From: DASTCZ01 sp963704455
GTDB taxonomy: Bacteria; Acidobacteriota; Terriglobia; Acidiferrales; UBA7541
Length of the DNA: 64,000 nucleotides
Direction of reading: 5' to 3'
NCBI GenBank assembly: GCA_963704455.1
Contig: OY969905.1
Span: forward strand, 2,852,001 to 2,916,000
Below the pieces are notes generated by a model that did no database searches, was not told the origin of the DNA, and worked only from the letters and a program-made list of their open reading frames with translations. Position numbers and translations under genes: made by a program. Shown one piece after another: positions 50,319 to 59,182 of this stretch; the first letter of the stretch is position 1, and each line of letters opens with the position of its first letter.

Positions 50319-53300
50319 TTAATTCTTAGGGTTCGCGAAGAACTTTGCAAGCAATTGGTCGCGATTCTGGCTTAAGTCTAAGCCCGTCGTGTGCGATGGG
50401 AACTTCACGCCCGGGCCCACGAGGCCGAGCCACAGGGCGTGGTTGAAACGGTCCGTGTCAAGGTCGTCTTCAACGCTGAAGTCCTGGCCGCGCATGTGCC
50501 GCGCCCACCACTTGGCGTCATGCAACGAGGCGGCGTAGCGCGCTTCAAACGCGGCGAGCGCGGGATCGCGTGCTTCACTCGCGCTTGCCACGGGAGGCAA
50601 CGGAAGCTGCGTTGTACGCAAGACTTGGGGCACGCGCGCGGCGTATGTCCACGGCTTGTATTCTGGAATGAATGAATCGGCCATAGGCGCGGCGGCGGCG
50701 TCATTCAAACCCATAGGCTTAATGCCGAGCAGGACTTCGATGGTGCGCAGCATGTTGACCGTTGTGTAGCGGCCGGAATCCACGGCGCCCTGCTTCACGT
50801 AAGCCCCTGCGACGAGAGCCACGGTGCGGTGCGCGTCCATGTGGTCGGGGCCGTTCTGCGCGTCGTCTTCAATAGTGAAAACGACGGTATCTTTTGCGTA
50901 AGGGCTGGCGGCAATTTTCTGGAGAAGAAGTCCAACAGCATAATCGTTGTCGGCCATTTCTGTCTCGACAGTGTTAACGCCGTCCATCGCGTCATTGAAA
51001 TCACCGAAGTGATCGTGCGGCAAGCGGATGAATTCGAGAGCGGGCAGGTTTCCCTTGGCGACGTAATCGTCGAACTCGTGTTCCCATTCCTTGAAACGCC
51101 AGTAATCCGCGAGTTTGAGATCAAATCCGGGAAAGTAAGGATCGGTGACCTGCGCGAGCGCGGGCTTTGTGGGAAACGCTACGATCTGATTCTGTGCGCG
51201 GGCGTCACGCGGAGCAGCGATATGGATTGGAATGGTAGCCGGCATTTCGTATCGGGCCAAGTCAAGATAAAAACCGTAATTGCGAATGGTCAATCCGGCG
51301 CGGAGCGCGGCATCCCACAAATAACCCGCGCCCGCATTTTCGCCGGGGCCGCCAGGGCCGTCGGGCGCAAGCAAGTCGGCGGTGCCGGGAAGTTGATCTG
51401 CGTCGGCTGGCGTTGCCGGGTTTGCAGCGCGGCGAGCGTTCATATCGGCGATGCCGACGTTGAGATTGCGGTTCTCGCCTTCTTCGTCATAACTGAGCGC
51501 GCCTCCGGCATAATTCACACGGATATCTTTTTCGAGCGCGTCCGTGCCGCGCGCGGAGGTACTCCAATTCCAGCCATCGCCGCTAACTTCGCCGCTGGCC
51601 ATCAGATTATCCAGCGCGACGAACTGGCGGGCGATCTGGTGATGGTTCGGCGAAATCGGCTCGGGCAGGGTTGCGAGATGCGGATCGCCATTGCCTTTTT
51701 CAAGGTCACCGAGCACCTGATCGTAGGAGCGGTTTTCCTTGATGATGTAAATCACGTGATGGATTTTTCCTTGCAGCGCGGCCAATTTTTGGGACGCCGC
51801 GTTGCTGGCCGCGATTTCGGGCCAGCGATTGTTTTCCGAAACACGGCGCGTAAGCGCCGGAAGCGCCGCGGCCGCGGGAACCGGCGCGGTAAGCAGGCCA
51901 CCGTGAATGAGCTGGAGAATATATTGATTGGCGGCATTGCACCGGTTTGCCGCGTCGCGATCCGGTTTTGAGCTATTGCGGCACCCATCGGGGTTCGGGC
52001 CGGCGTTGCTTTTGCCGTTGGCGACATAGAGCATCGTGCCCACGCGATTCAAGCTGACGGCGTTTGGATACCATCCCGTTGGAATCAGTCCGGAAACCTC
52101 GGAAGGCGAGCCGTCATCTTTCAGGTGAATGACGGCGACAGCATTCGCGCCGCCGAGAGATACGTAGGCAGTGCGCTCGTCCGGCGAGAGCGCGACATTG
52201 TTTGGATTGCTACCCTTGAAGCCGCCGAGTTTCCCTAGGATTTCGGCAGGGGCGGTCACGCCCAATTCTCCGATGATTTGATTTGTTGAAGTGTCCACGA
52301 CGGCGAGTGTGTCGGCGTTATCTTCGGAAATGTAGAGGAGCGTTTGCTTGTGATTAAGTGTGAGCTTGTTGGGCTGGCCGTGAAGTGGGATGCGAGCCGC
52401 GACAGCCGGCTTCGGATTGAGATTTACAACGACGATTTCGCGGTCGCGCACGCTTGCGACATAAACGCGGTCATTGCCTTGCACTGCGACGCCATAAGGA
52501 AATTCTCCGCCGGGCACGCCTGCCTTTGTCGCATCGGACTTTCCCGGGCGAAGATCGAGGTCGCCGGTGTTCTTGCGCGTGCCTAGATCCATGACGCTGA
52601 TTGAATCGTTTTCGTAATTGGCGACGACGAGGCGCTGGCCGTTTGCGGCGATGTCAACGCCCGCAGCTTCCGGCTTCAGCTGTAGACCGAGTCCCGCGGC
52701 GTGGCCGAGGGGGATGGGCGCGCCGAACTCAGCCCACGCGTTGCTGAATTTCGCGTATGAATGAATGACGTCGTCCACGCCGCCGGTGACATAAAACTCC
52801 TCGCCGTTCGGATTCCAGACAATTCCACCAAATGTATGCGCCACAGGAATGGTCTGCAGTTGGCGCGGGGCGCCCTGCGAAATATCAAAGACGAAGACAT
52901 ATTCTGTTGAAGCGGCTTGATCGGCGCGGCCCGCGGCATTCTTCCAGAGATAGTAGCCGCTGGTTAGGACGAGGAGGGTGTTGCCATCGGGACTGACGGC
53001 GGTGGAGACGGCGTCGTCGGCAAAGCGATTCTTGCGGCCGGGAAGATCGGGCTTAAGCGCTTGGAAACTTGAGCCGGGCGCGGCGGAAGGGGTGATGGCC
53101 TGGCCGGTGGGAAGCCACTCGGGCGAAGGAGGAGGGGAATTACGTGTCGGCATCTCATGAATTTCGATGACGACTTTGGCCCCGACATCGTGCTTAACGA
53201 TGCCAGAACCTGGCTCCATCTCTTCTGTGAGGCTATAAGTTCTCCCTTGGATAAGTGTGATGTTTTCAAGCTCCGCAGTCTTAAATCCTGGGCTCGCAAT

Positions 53301-53561
53301 CGAAACGGTGATGATTCCCGCAGGAAGTCCACGAATTTCAAATTTTCCGTCTGTCCCGGACCTTCCCGAGAAGAGCGGGGACTCGCTGGAATTCGCAGTC
53401 ACGGTGATGGTCGCTCCGGGGAGGCCGTTCCTTTTTGAGTCGAGGATCTGCCCAGAGATCTTTGACGTGTTTTGGGCAGCGCTCAGAGAGTGGCCTGCCG
53501 CGGTGCTCAACGCCCAATAGCAGAATGCGACCAAGGACAGGATTGCGATTGTTCGCTTCAC
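50319..53561 (-). CDS. Large exported protein: CNA-B-like domain, YVTN beta-propeller and phosphoesterase
   Basis: About 1080 residues. Signal peptide VKRTIAILSLVAFCYWALST followed by a carboxypeptidase-regulatory-like domain (GQILDSKRNGLPGATITVTA). Then a seven-blade type propeller (GNTLLVLTSGYYLWK, DRVYVASVRDREIVVVNLNP, TLLYISEDNADTLAVVDTST, RTAYVSLGGANAVAVIHLKD). The C-terminal half is a phosphoesterase of the acid phosphatase/phospholipase C group (HHVIYIIKENRSYDQVLGDL, EFIRLPHDHFGDFND, DTVVFTIEDDAQNGPDHMDA). It may be a surface phosphatase or lipase. The GTG at 53561, with GAGG seven bases before it and a perfect signal peptide after it, is chosen over the frame start at 53657. Confidence 0.82.
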   Translation of the reverse strand: MKRTIAILSLVAFCYWALSTAAGHSLSAAQNTSKISGQILDSKRNGLPGATITVTANSSESPLFSGRSGTDGKFEIRGLPAGIITVSIASPGFKTAELENITLIQGRTYSLTEEMEPGSGIVKHDVGAKVVIEIHEMPTRNSPPPSPEWLPTGQAITPSAAPGSSFQALKPDLPGRKNRFADDAVSTAVSPDGNTLLVLTSGYYLWKNAAGRADQAASTEYVFVFDISQGAPRQLQTIPVAHTFGGIVWNPNGEEFYVTGGVDDVIHSYAKFSNAWAEFGAPIPLGHAAGLGLQLKPEAAGVDIAANGQRLVVANYENDSISVMDLGTRKNTGDLDLRPGKSDATKAGVPGGEFPYGVAVQGNDRVYVASVRDREIVVVNLNPKPAVAARIPLHGQPNKLTLNHKQTLLYISEDNADTLAVVDTSTNQIIGELGVTAPAEILGKLGGFKGSNPNNVALSPDERTAYVSLGGANAVAVIHLKDDGSPSEVSGLIPTGWYPNAVSLNRVGTMLYVANGKSNAGPNPDGCRNSSKPDRDAANRCNAANQYILQLIHGGLLTAPVPAAAALPALTRRVSENNRWPEIAASNAASQKLAALQGKIHHVIYIIKENRSYDQVLGDLEKGNGDPHLATLPEPISPNHHQIARQFVALDNLMASGEVSGDGWNWSTSARGTDALEKDIRVNYAGGALSYDEEGENRNLNVGIADMNARRAANPATPADADQLPGTADLLAPDGPGGPGENAGAGYLWDAALRAGLTIRNYGFYLDLARYEMPATIPIHIAAPRDARAQNQIVAFPTKPALAQVTDPYFPGFDLKLADYWRFKEWEHEFDDYVAKGNLPALEFIRLPHDHFGDFNDAMDGVNTVETEMADNDYAVGLLLQKIAASPYAKDTVVFTIEDDAQNGPDHMDAHRTVALVAGAYVKQGAVDSGRYTTVNMLRTIEVLLGIKPMGLNDAAAAPMADSFIPEYKPWTYAARVPQVLRTTQLPLPPVASASEARDPALAAFEARYAASLHDAKWWARHMRGQDFSVEDDLDTDRFNHALWLGLVGPGVKFPSHTTGLDLSQNRDQLLAKFFANPKN

Positions 53562-53684
53562 GTTCAGCCTCACTGTGAATCTCAGGTGACCCGAAGCCGC
53601 GGAGTTTAGCATACGAAGATAAATGAATTGTTGCAGAGGCGTCTCTTGCGACGGCACCTCTTCAATAATGAAGCATTGGTCCCT

Positions 53685-54041
53685 TCAGGGAATTAAGGGA
53701 AGCTGAAGTTGCGCGAGCAACTTGTTTACTGCTTCACGCCCATATTTGCGCGGAACTACCAATCTAAAGCCGCCTGATGCAAGTTCCATTTCCGAGGGAA
53801 TGACGAAAAGCGCCATCAGGCGGATGAAAAAGTTCGCGCGCACCCAGGTCTCCATGTGGATCTGATCGTTTGCCTGCTGAAACGATGCCATCACCGGTGC
53901 CATCCAGAATCCATGGCCCTTCTGGTAAAGGCGCATCGGGCCCGCCGATTGCTTCAGGCGGAAGCCGGTGGCCTGCGCCCACGGGTCAATCCAATGCCAC
54001 ATATCAGTTGGGGCACGAAAATCCATGGTTGTTCTCGACAT
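53685..54041 (-). CDS. Conserved-looking protein of unknown function
   Basis: 118 residues without a signal peptide, with one hydrophobic stretch (WVRANFFIRLMALFVIPSEM) that may be buried rather than membrane-spanning. The start DFRAPTDMWHWIDPWAQATG and the ending FRLVVPRKYGREAVNKLLAQ look structured and conserved, but I cannot place the family. The upstream region of the phosphoesterase gene lies downstream of it, and the sucA stop is about 70 bases upstream, so it may be transcribed with sucA. Confidence 0.5.
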   Translation of the reverse strand: MSRTTMDFRAPTDMWHWIDPWAQATGFRLKQSAGPMRLYQKGHGFWMAPVMASFQQANDQIHMETWVRANFFIRLMALFVIPSEMELASGGFRLVVPRKYGREAVNKLLAQLQLPLIP

Positions 54042-54112
54042 GTGGAGCCTCCTCGATGGGGCCGTAATTGGGGCAAGAGTATCACTCCCGCGTTTGTTGA
54101 GAGTTCAATTCT

Positions 54113-56602
54113 TTACATTGGGAAGGCGAAGGTGAGGAGCGTCTTCTGCTCGAGCTCGTGCGCTTTGGCGGAGCCTGTGGCGGGGCTGGCGCTTGGCGAA
54201 CGCTTGACGGAACGCACCGGGCGGCCTTCGCCAGCGAAGCGGCGCAGTCGCGGCATCATGTAAAACAACGCGCCCATATTGCCGGGCTCTTCCTGCACCC
54301 AAATAATTTCGCCGGAATGCCGCGCGAGTTCGGCGGCGAGTTCCTCTTCGGGAAATGGATAGAGCTGGTCAACAAATAGTATGGCGGTGGAATGATCATT
54401 CCGTCTGGTGCGTTCGGCGCGAAGGTCGTGGCCGATCTTGCCGGAGCAGACGAGAACGCGCGAACCACCGGCGACTTCCAAATCTGGTACCACTGGCAGA
54501 AAGCGCGCGCGTGAGAATTCTTCGATGGGAGAATTCGCGTCGGGATTCCGCAGCATACTCTTCGGCGTGAAGATGACGAGCGCCTTGCGCCACGGACGCA
54601 GGGCCTGCCTGCGCAGTAGATGAAAATACTGCGCGGCGGACGACGCCTGACAAATCTGGATGTTGTCTTCGGCGGCGAGTTGCAGGAAGCGCTCAATGCG
54701 GGCGCTGGAATGTTCGGGGCCCTGGCCTTCGTAACCGTGCGGGAGAAGCAGGACGACGCCCGATGGCAGGTTCCACTTGTCTTCGCCGGCGCTGATGAAC
54801 TGGTCGATGATCACCTGCGCGCCGTTTGCGAAATCGCCGAACTGCGCTTCCCATAAGACTAGCGCTTCGGGGAAATCGCGGCTGTAGCCGTACTCAAAAC
54901 CGAGGATGCCTGCTTCGCTGAGCGTGGAATTGTAGGCCTCAAAACGCGCCTGGCCGGGCGAGACATTTTCGAGCGCGACGTAGGCGTCTTCATTTTCCGT
55001 GTCAAAGATCGCGGAGTGGCGCTGGCTGAATGTCCCGCGGCGCGAGTCCTGTCCGGAAAGCCGCACGGGCGTGCCTTCGCGGACGAGTGTGCCGAACGCG
55101 AGCAGTTCGGCATAGCCAAAGTCCACAGGGCGCTTGCCGGCACTCATTTCCGCGCGCTGTTCGAGAAGTTTTTTCACTTTCGGATGGACATGAAAACCCG
55201 CGGGCGCGCCGGAGAGAACCTGCGAAACTTCCGCGAGTGTTTTCGCGGCGACGCCGGTGTCCACTTCGTAGCTGCGGTTGTAACGGCCGCGGCCGTAGGG
55301 CGACCAATAATCCGGAAGTTTGCGCAACGCGGGAATTTTCTTGAGCTTTCCGGCTTCGCGCTGTGCGGATTCGAATTCTTTGCGGGTTTGCGCGACAAGT
55401 GGAGCGGCGTCCGCCCCGATGCGCTGCGCATAAATCTGCCAAAGCTGTGGATGATCTTTGATTTTGCGATAAAGGAGCGGCTGAGTGATGGTCGGGTCAT
55501 CCACTTCGCTGTGTCCGTGGCGGCGATAACCGATGAGGTCCACAACGACGTCGCTCGCAAACCTTTGGCGGTATTCAAGCGCGAGGCGGCCGACGCGCGC
55601 AACCGCGTCGGGGTCTTCCCCGTTGACGTGAAAAATGGGAATCGGTGAGCGCTTGGCGATGTCAGAAGCGAAACGCGTGGAATGGAGTTCGGCGGGGATG
55701 GTGGTGAATCCGATTAAATTGTTGACGATGATTTGAATCGTGCCGCCGACTTCGTAACCCTTCATGCCCGAGAGGTTCAATACTTCGGCGAGAACGCCCT
55801 GACCAGCGAATGCGCCATCGCCGTGCATCACGACAGGAAGGATTTGATTGTGCGCGGGCTGGGAATCGCGGGCCGCCCCGCCGAGGCGGTCCTGTTTCGC
55901 GCGCGTGCGCCCCAAGGCGACCGGATCCACCGCTTCCAAGTGGCTGGGATTCGAGACAAGATGAATGTTGATTTTGCGGCCGTCCGGCGTTTCGTAAACG
56001 CCCGTGGCGCCGACGTGATATTTCACGTCGCCGCCGCCGAGGACGCTGCGCGGGTCCACATCCTCAAAGCCTGCGAAGATGTCACGCGGAGTTTTGCATG
56101 CGATGTGCGCCATCACGTTAAGGCGGCCGCGGTGGCTCATGGCCATAAGGGATTCCGCGGCGCCATGTTCGGCGGCCGCAATGAGAATTTCGTCAAGAAG
56201 AGGGATGAGCGCGGTGGCGCCCTCCAGCGAAAATCGCTTCGAGCCGAGGTAACGCGCCTGCGTGACTTGTTCGAAGAGATCGGCGCGGATGAGTCTGTTG
56301 AGAATGCGCACGGGGTCTTGTTCCGGCGCGGGCGCTTCGAGGCGCTCGATGATCCATTGCCTGCGCGCGGGATCTGGGATGTGCATGAACTCGGCGCCGA
56401 TGGTGCCGCAGTAAATTTTTCTGGCGCGGTCCGCGGCTTCACCAGTGAGGCGCAACTCGGGATAATCAAGAGGTTTCAGAAAACCTAGTGGATCGAGATT
56501 TGCGGCGAGGTAACCCCAGCGACGGAAGGCGTCGAAGACAGGAACATCGGCGGGCGGGACGACTGCTTCTTTAGCGCGGGGCGAATTTGCGGTCTTGGAC
56601 AT
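54113..56602 (-). CDS. sucA: 2-oxoglutarate dehydrogenase E1 component (short form)
   Basis: Thiamine-diphosphate enzyme of the TCA cycle, decarboxylating 2-oxoglutarate. FRRWGYLAANLDPLG, MSHRGRLNVMAHI, HGDGAFAGQGVLAEVLNLSG (thiamine site), NNLIGFTTIPAELHSTRFAS, RRHGHSEVDDPTITQPLLYR and LLLPHGYEGQGPEHSSARIE are all hallmarks. The protein has 829 residues against about 930 in E. coli; the missing part is the N-terminal segment with the E2-docking region. The catalytic core looks complete. No sucB or lpd gene is nearby. It is divergent from the GNAT gene. Confidence 0.93.
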   Translation of the reverse strand: MSKTANSPRAKEAVVPPADVPVFDAFRRWGYLAANLDPLGFLKPLDYPELRLTGEAADRARKIYCGTIGAEFMHIPDPARRQWIIERLEAPAPEQDPVRILNRLIRADLFEQVTQARYLGSKRFSLEGATALIPLLDEILIAAAEHGAAESLMAMSHRGRLNVMAHIACKTPRDIFAGFEDVDPRSVLGGGDVKYHVGATGVYETPDGRKINIHLVSNPSHLEAVDPVALGRTRAKQDRLGGAARDSQPAHNQILPVVMHGDGAFAGQGVLAEVLNLSGMKGYEVGGTIQIIVNNLIGFTTIPAELHSTRFASDIAKRSPIPIFHVNGEDPDAVARVGRLALEYRQRFASDVVVDLIGYRRHGHSEVDDPTITQPLLYRKIKDHPQLWQIYAQRIGADAAPLVAQTRKEFESAQREAGKLKKIPALRKLPDYWSPYGRGRYNRSYEVDTGVAAKTLAEVSQVLSGAPAGFHVHPKVKKLLEQRAEMSAGKRPVDFGYAELLAFGTLVREGTPVRLSGQDSRRGTFSQRHSAIFDTENEDAYVALENVSPGQARFEAYNSTLSEAGILGFEYGYSRDFPEALVLWEAQFGDFANGAQVIIDQFISAGEDKWNLPSGVVLLLPHGYEGQGPEHSSARIERFLQLAAEDNIQICQASSAAQYFHLLRRQALRPWRKALVIFTPKSMLRNPDANSPIEEFSRARFLPVVPDLEVAGGSRVLVCSGKIGHDLRAERTRRNDHSTAILFVDQLYPFPEEELAAELARHSGEIIWVQEEPGNMGALFYMMPRLRRFAGEGRPVRSVKRSPSASPATGSAKAHELEQKTLLTFAFPM

Positions 56603-56686
56603 GAGTGTCTTATTTCCGCCAGGACATTGTGTGGAGCGACATCATTCTAACAAACGCGGCCGGGGCAAGCGCTGTTGGCGACGCCA

Positions 56687-56721
56687 AATTGGCCGCAGGG
56701 AACAGAGTGGCGCGGCCAATT
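56687..56721. repeat. Inverted repeat in the divergent spacer of sucA and GNAT
   Basis: AATTGGCCGC (56687-56696) and GCGGCCAATT (56712-56721) are perfect complements around a 15-base loop. The position 85-119 bases before the sucA start fits an operator. No U-tract follows, so a terminator is unlikely. Confidence 0.5.
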
Positions 56722-56726
56722 CGTCT

Positions 56727-56747
56727 CTTCCACTTCGCGCGTGGAAG
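56727..56747. repeat. Second inverted repeat upstream of GNAT gene
   Basis: CTTCCAC (56727-56733) and GTGGAAG (56741-56747) with a 7-base loop, 20 bases before the GNAT start. It could sit in the 5' leader and affect translation or be an operator. Confidence 0.4.
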
Positions 56748-56767
56748 TTAAACAATAATTCCGGAAA

Positions 56768-57295
56768 ATGATCCTCATTGAACCAGCCGATTCGGATGCG
56801 AAAATCGAGCTAGCGCGGGAACTGTTCCGCGAATATGCCGCGCGACTTGGCGTGGACCTCTGCTTCCAGGATTTTGAACGCGAGCTTCAGGAATTGCCCG
56901 GCAAGTATGCGCGGCCGGCGGGGCGGTTGCTGCTCGCTTACGAATTCACCGCCGACACGAAAAAAGCGGCTGGATGCGGCGCGCTGCGGCCAATTGACGC
57001 CGCAATTTGTGAGATGAAGCGGCTGTATGTGCGGCCGGAATTCCGGGGATGCGGAATCGGGCGGACGTTGGCGGAGAGCCTGCTCGCCTCCGCGCGCGAG
57101 ATTGGGTACACGACGATGCGCCTCGATACGCTTCCTTCCATGCACGAGGCGCACGAGCTTTACAGCCAACTGGGTTTTCGAGAGATTGCGCCCTACTATG
57201 CCAGTCCTGTTGCGGGAACGCGCTTCCTCGCATTGAATTTCTCCACAGAGGGCGCGCATCTGAAAGGTGTCACGCCGGCGCGCGAAAGAAAATAA
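56768..57295 (+). CDS. GNAT family N-acetyltransferase
   Basis: 175-residue acetyl-CoA-dependent acyltransferase. Motif A, the pyrophosphate-binding loop, is VRPEFRGCGIGRTLAESLL (about residues 92-110), preceded by the beta strand AAICEMKRLYV. Motif B follows with LDTLPSMHEAHELYSQLGFRE and IAPYYASPVAGTRFLALNF. The group with the YYxxPxxGT ending is common, but substrates are not known. It is followed 19 bases later by the RidA-like gene on the same strand. Confidence 0.85.
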   Translation: MILIEPADSDAKIELARELFREYAARLGVDLCFQDFERELQELPGKYARPAGRLLLAYEFTADTKKAAGCGALRPIDAAICEMKRLYVRPEFRGCGIGRTLAESLLASAREIGYTTMRLDTLPSMHEAHELYSQLGFREIAPYYASPVAGTRFLALNFSTEGAHLKGVTPARERK

Positions 57296-57314
57296 AACTC
57301 AAAGGAGAATTCAA

Positions 57315-57686
57315 ATGCCCATGCGCAAAAAAACACAAGGACGCCGCTATGTGATGCGTCCGGATCGAAAGGGCGATTGGCCGTTCGGCGACGGAGTGTG
57401 GGTGGGGCGGACCTTTTACCTGTCCGGGCATCTCGGGCTTTATCCAGAGACACGGAAGCCTGCGATAGAAGCTGACCAGGAGATTCGCCTGATGCTGGAT
57501 ACGGTGAAGGCGACGCTGATGGCAGCGGCGCTGGAGATGAGGCACATTGTCTACGTTCAAGTGTTTTGCGCCGACGTCTCGCTGTTCACGGCATTCAATA
57601 CGATTTACCGCGAATACTTCGGCAAGGATTTTCCCGCGCGGGCGTTTATTGGGTCGGGGGGCGCTTTTGTACCGCGCGCGGTTTGA
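57315..57686 (+). CDS. RidA family protein, 3' end frameshifted
   Basis: RidA-type proteins hydrolyse reactive enamine/imine intermediates from PLP enzymes. FYLSGHLGLYPETRKPAIEADQ, MLDTVKATLMAAALEMRHIV and VFCADVSLFTAFNTIYREYF fit the trimeric YjgF/RidA fold. The open frame ends after IGSGGAFVPRAV, lacking the usual last strand with its Arg and Glu. In the next frame the sequence reads YRARFEIQGIASRG up to a stop at 57714, so a single extra G in the six-G run 57656-57661 explains it. The repaired gene would end seven bases before phhB. ATG 57315 follows AAAGGAGA; the earlier frame start at 57267 overlaps GNAT. Confidence 0.75.
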   Translation: MPMRKKTQGRRYVMRPDRKGDWPFGDGVWVGRTFYLSGHLGLYPETRKPAIEADQEIRLMLDTVKATLMAAALEMRHIVYVQVFCADVSLFTAFNTIYREYFGKDFPARAFIGSGGAFVPRAV

Positions 57687-57720
57687 GATTCAGGGAATTG
57701 CATCGCGGGGTTAAAGCGTT

Positions 57721-58011
57721 CTACTTCCCGGCGAACGCCTGCATTTTCGTGGCAAGCTCAAAATCCAAGCGGCTAATCCCCCCGATGCTGTGCGTGGAGA
57801 GATCCACTGTGACGCGGTTCCACACATTCGACCAATCCGGGTGATGGCCCATCGCCTCGGCGACCAGCGCCGCACGAGACATAAAGCCGAACGCTTCGAT
57901 GAAATCCGCAAACTGAAATGCGCGGTGGAGCTTTCCATTCTCAATGCTCCAGCCGGGCAGTTTCGCCGCTTCCTGCGCCACTTCTTTGTCGGTCATCTTT
58001 TGAATCGCCAT
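57721..58011 (-). CDS. phhB: Pterin-4-alpha-carbinolamine dehydratase
   Basis: Dehydrates 4a-hydroxytetrahydropterin, the by-product of aromatic amino-acid hydroxylases. The conserved core is LPGWSIENGKLHRAFQFADF, followed by AEAMGHHPDWSNVWNRVTVD with the catalytic His pair and Asp-Trp, and ISRLDFELATKMQ. 96 residues, normal. Start may be 58011 or the second Met at 57996 (MTDKEVAQEA). It converges with the RidA gene. No phenylalanine hydroxylase gene is seen in this window. Confidence 0.92.
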   Translation of the reverse strand: MAIQKMTDKEVAQEAAKLPGWSIENGKLHRAFQFADFIEAFGFMSRAALVAEAMGHHPDWSNVWNRVTVDLSTHSIGGISRLDFELATKMQAFAGK

Positions 58012-58154
58012 AATTCCTCCGCTGAGCCATTATCCGGCCCGTGCGGCGCGGCGGCAAGGCGCGAATTGCCACGCGCGAGCGCCGGCGAGTTGAACATCGC
58101 CGCCAATTCCTTTATGGTAGCGCCGCGAGTGATGTGAACCATACGGAGCGTTGA

Positions 58155-59168
58155 GTGAAGAAAAAGATACGCGCAATTCAATATGGAGTCGGACCAATCG
58201 GCGCGGCCATTGTAAAGCTGCTGCGGGAGAAGCATTCTGTCGAGGTTATCGGCGCAATTGATAAGGATCCGGCAAAGGCGGGGCGCGACCTTGGCGAAGT
58301 TGTGTGCGCAGCGGATGCGCCGTGGGGCGTGCCTGTTCTTGCGAACGCGGCGGCCATGCTCGGGAAATCCGCGGACATCGTCGTGCATTCCACTTCGTCG
58401 TCGCTTCCATCGGTGATGGATCAATTGCTGGAATGCCTGGCGGCGGAGTCCTGCGTTGTCTCAACGTGCGAAGAGCTTGCGTATCCCTTCCGGAAGTATC
58501 CCGAGCTTTCCGCGAAACTCGATGAAGAGGCGAAAACCTGGGGCGTGGCGCTGGTGGGCACGGGCGTGAATCCGGGCTTCGTGATGGACAAGCTGGCGAT
58601 TACGCTTTCATCGGTTTCGCAAAACATTGAGCATGCGAAATCCGTTCGCGTAGTGGACGCGGGCAAGCGCCGGCTGCCGCTGCAGAAGAAAATCGGCGCG
58701 GGGATGAGCGTCGAGGAGTTTCGCGCGCAGGTGGCGGCGGGCGTGATCAAGCACCACGGGTTGCCGGAGTCCATCGCCATGGTGGCGGATGCGCTGGGAT
58801 TCGCGGTGGACGAAATCATCGAGACGATCGAGCCGGCGGTTGCGCGCGAATTGGTGAAGACGGAATTTCTGGAAGTCGCCGCGGGCCAGGCCGCGGGAGT
58901 GCATCAAATTGCGCGCGGGTTTGTGGCAGGCGAAGAAAAAATTTACATGGAATTACAAATGTACGTTGGCGCGAAAGATCCGTATGACATGATCGAGCTG
59001 ACCGGCACGCCCGGGCTGAAGCTCACCATTCCCGGCGGAACACACGGTGATTTGGCGACGGCGGCGGTCGTCGTCAATACGATACCTGCGATCCTCGCGG
59101 CGCCCGCGGGGCTGCGCACTTCGCGCGATCTTCCGATGAGCTTCTTTCCTTCAAACCTGCTTTCGTAA
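58155..59168 (+). CDS. DapB-like NAD(P)-dependent oxidoreductase
   Basis: 337 residues. An N-terminal Rossmann fold like dihydrodipicolinate reductase (IRAIQYGVGPIGAAIVKLLR, with GxGxxG-like QYGVGPIG) and VIGAIDKDPAKAGRDLGEVV. The C-terminal half has VALVGTGVNPGFVMDKLAIT and PGGTHGDLATAAVVVNTIPA. This layout is that of 2,4-diaminopentanoate dehydrogenase and related enzymes rather than genuine DapB (about 270 residues). Substrate is uncertain. The GTG start gives MKKKIRAIQYGVG. It converges on the 3-hydroxyisobutyrate dehydrogenase-like gene (14-base gap). Confidence 0.78.
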   Translation: MKKKIRAIQYGVGPIGAAIVKLLREKHSVEVIGAIDKDPAKAGRDLGEVVCAADAPWGVPVLANAAAMLGKSADIVVHSTSSSLPSVMDQLLECLAAESCVVSTCEELAYPFRKYPELSAKLDEEAKTWGVALVGTGVNPGFVMDKLAITLSSVSQNIEHAKSVRVVDAGKRRLPLQKKIGAGMSVEEFRAQVAAGVIKHHGLPESIAMVADALGFAVDEIIETIEPAVARELVKTEFLEVAAGQAAGVHQIARGFVAGEEKIYMELQMYVGAKDPYDMIELTGTPGLKLTIPGGTHGDLATAAVVVNTIPAILAAPAGLRTSRDLPMSFFPSNLLS

Positions 59169-59182
59169 AAAATTGCTCGAGT

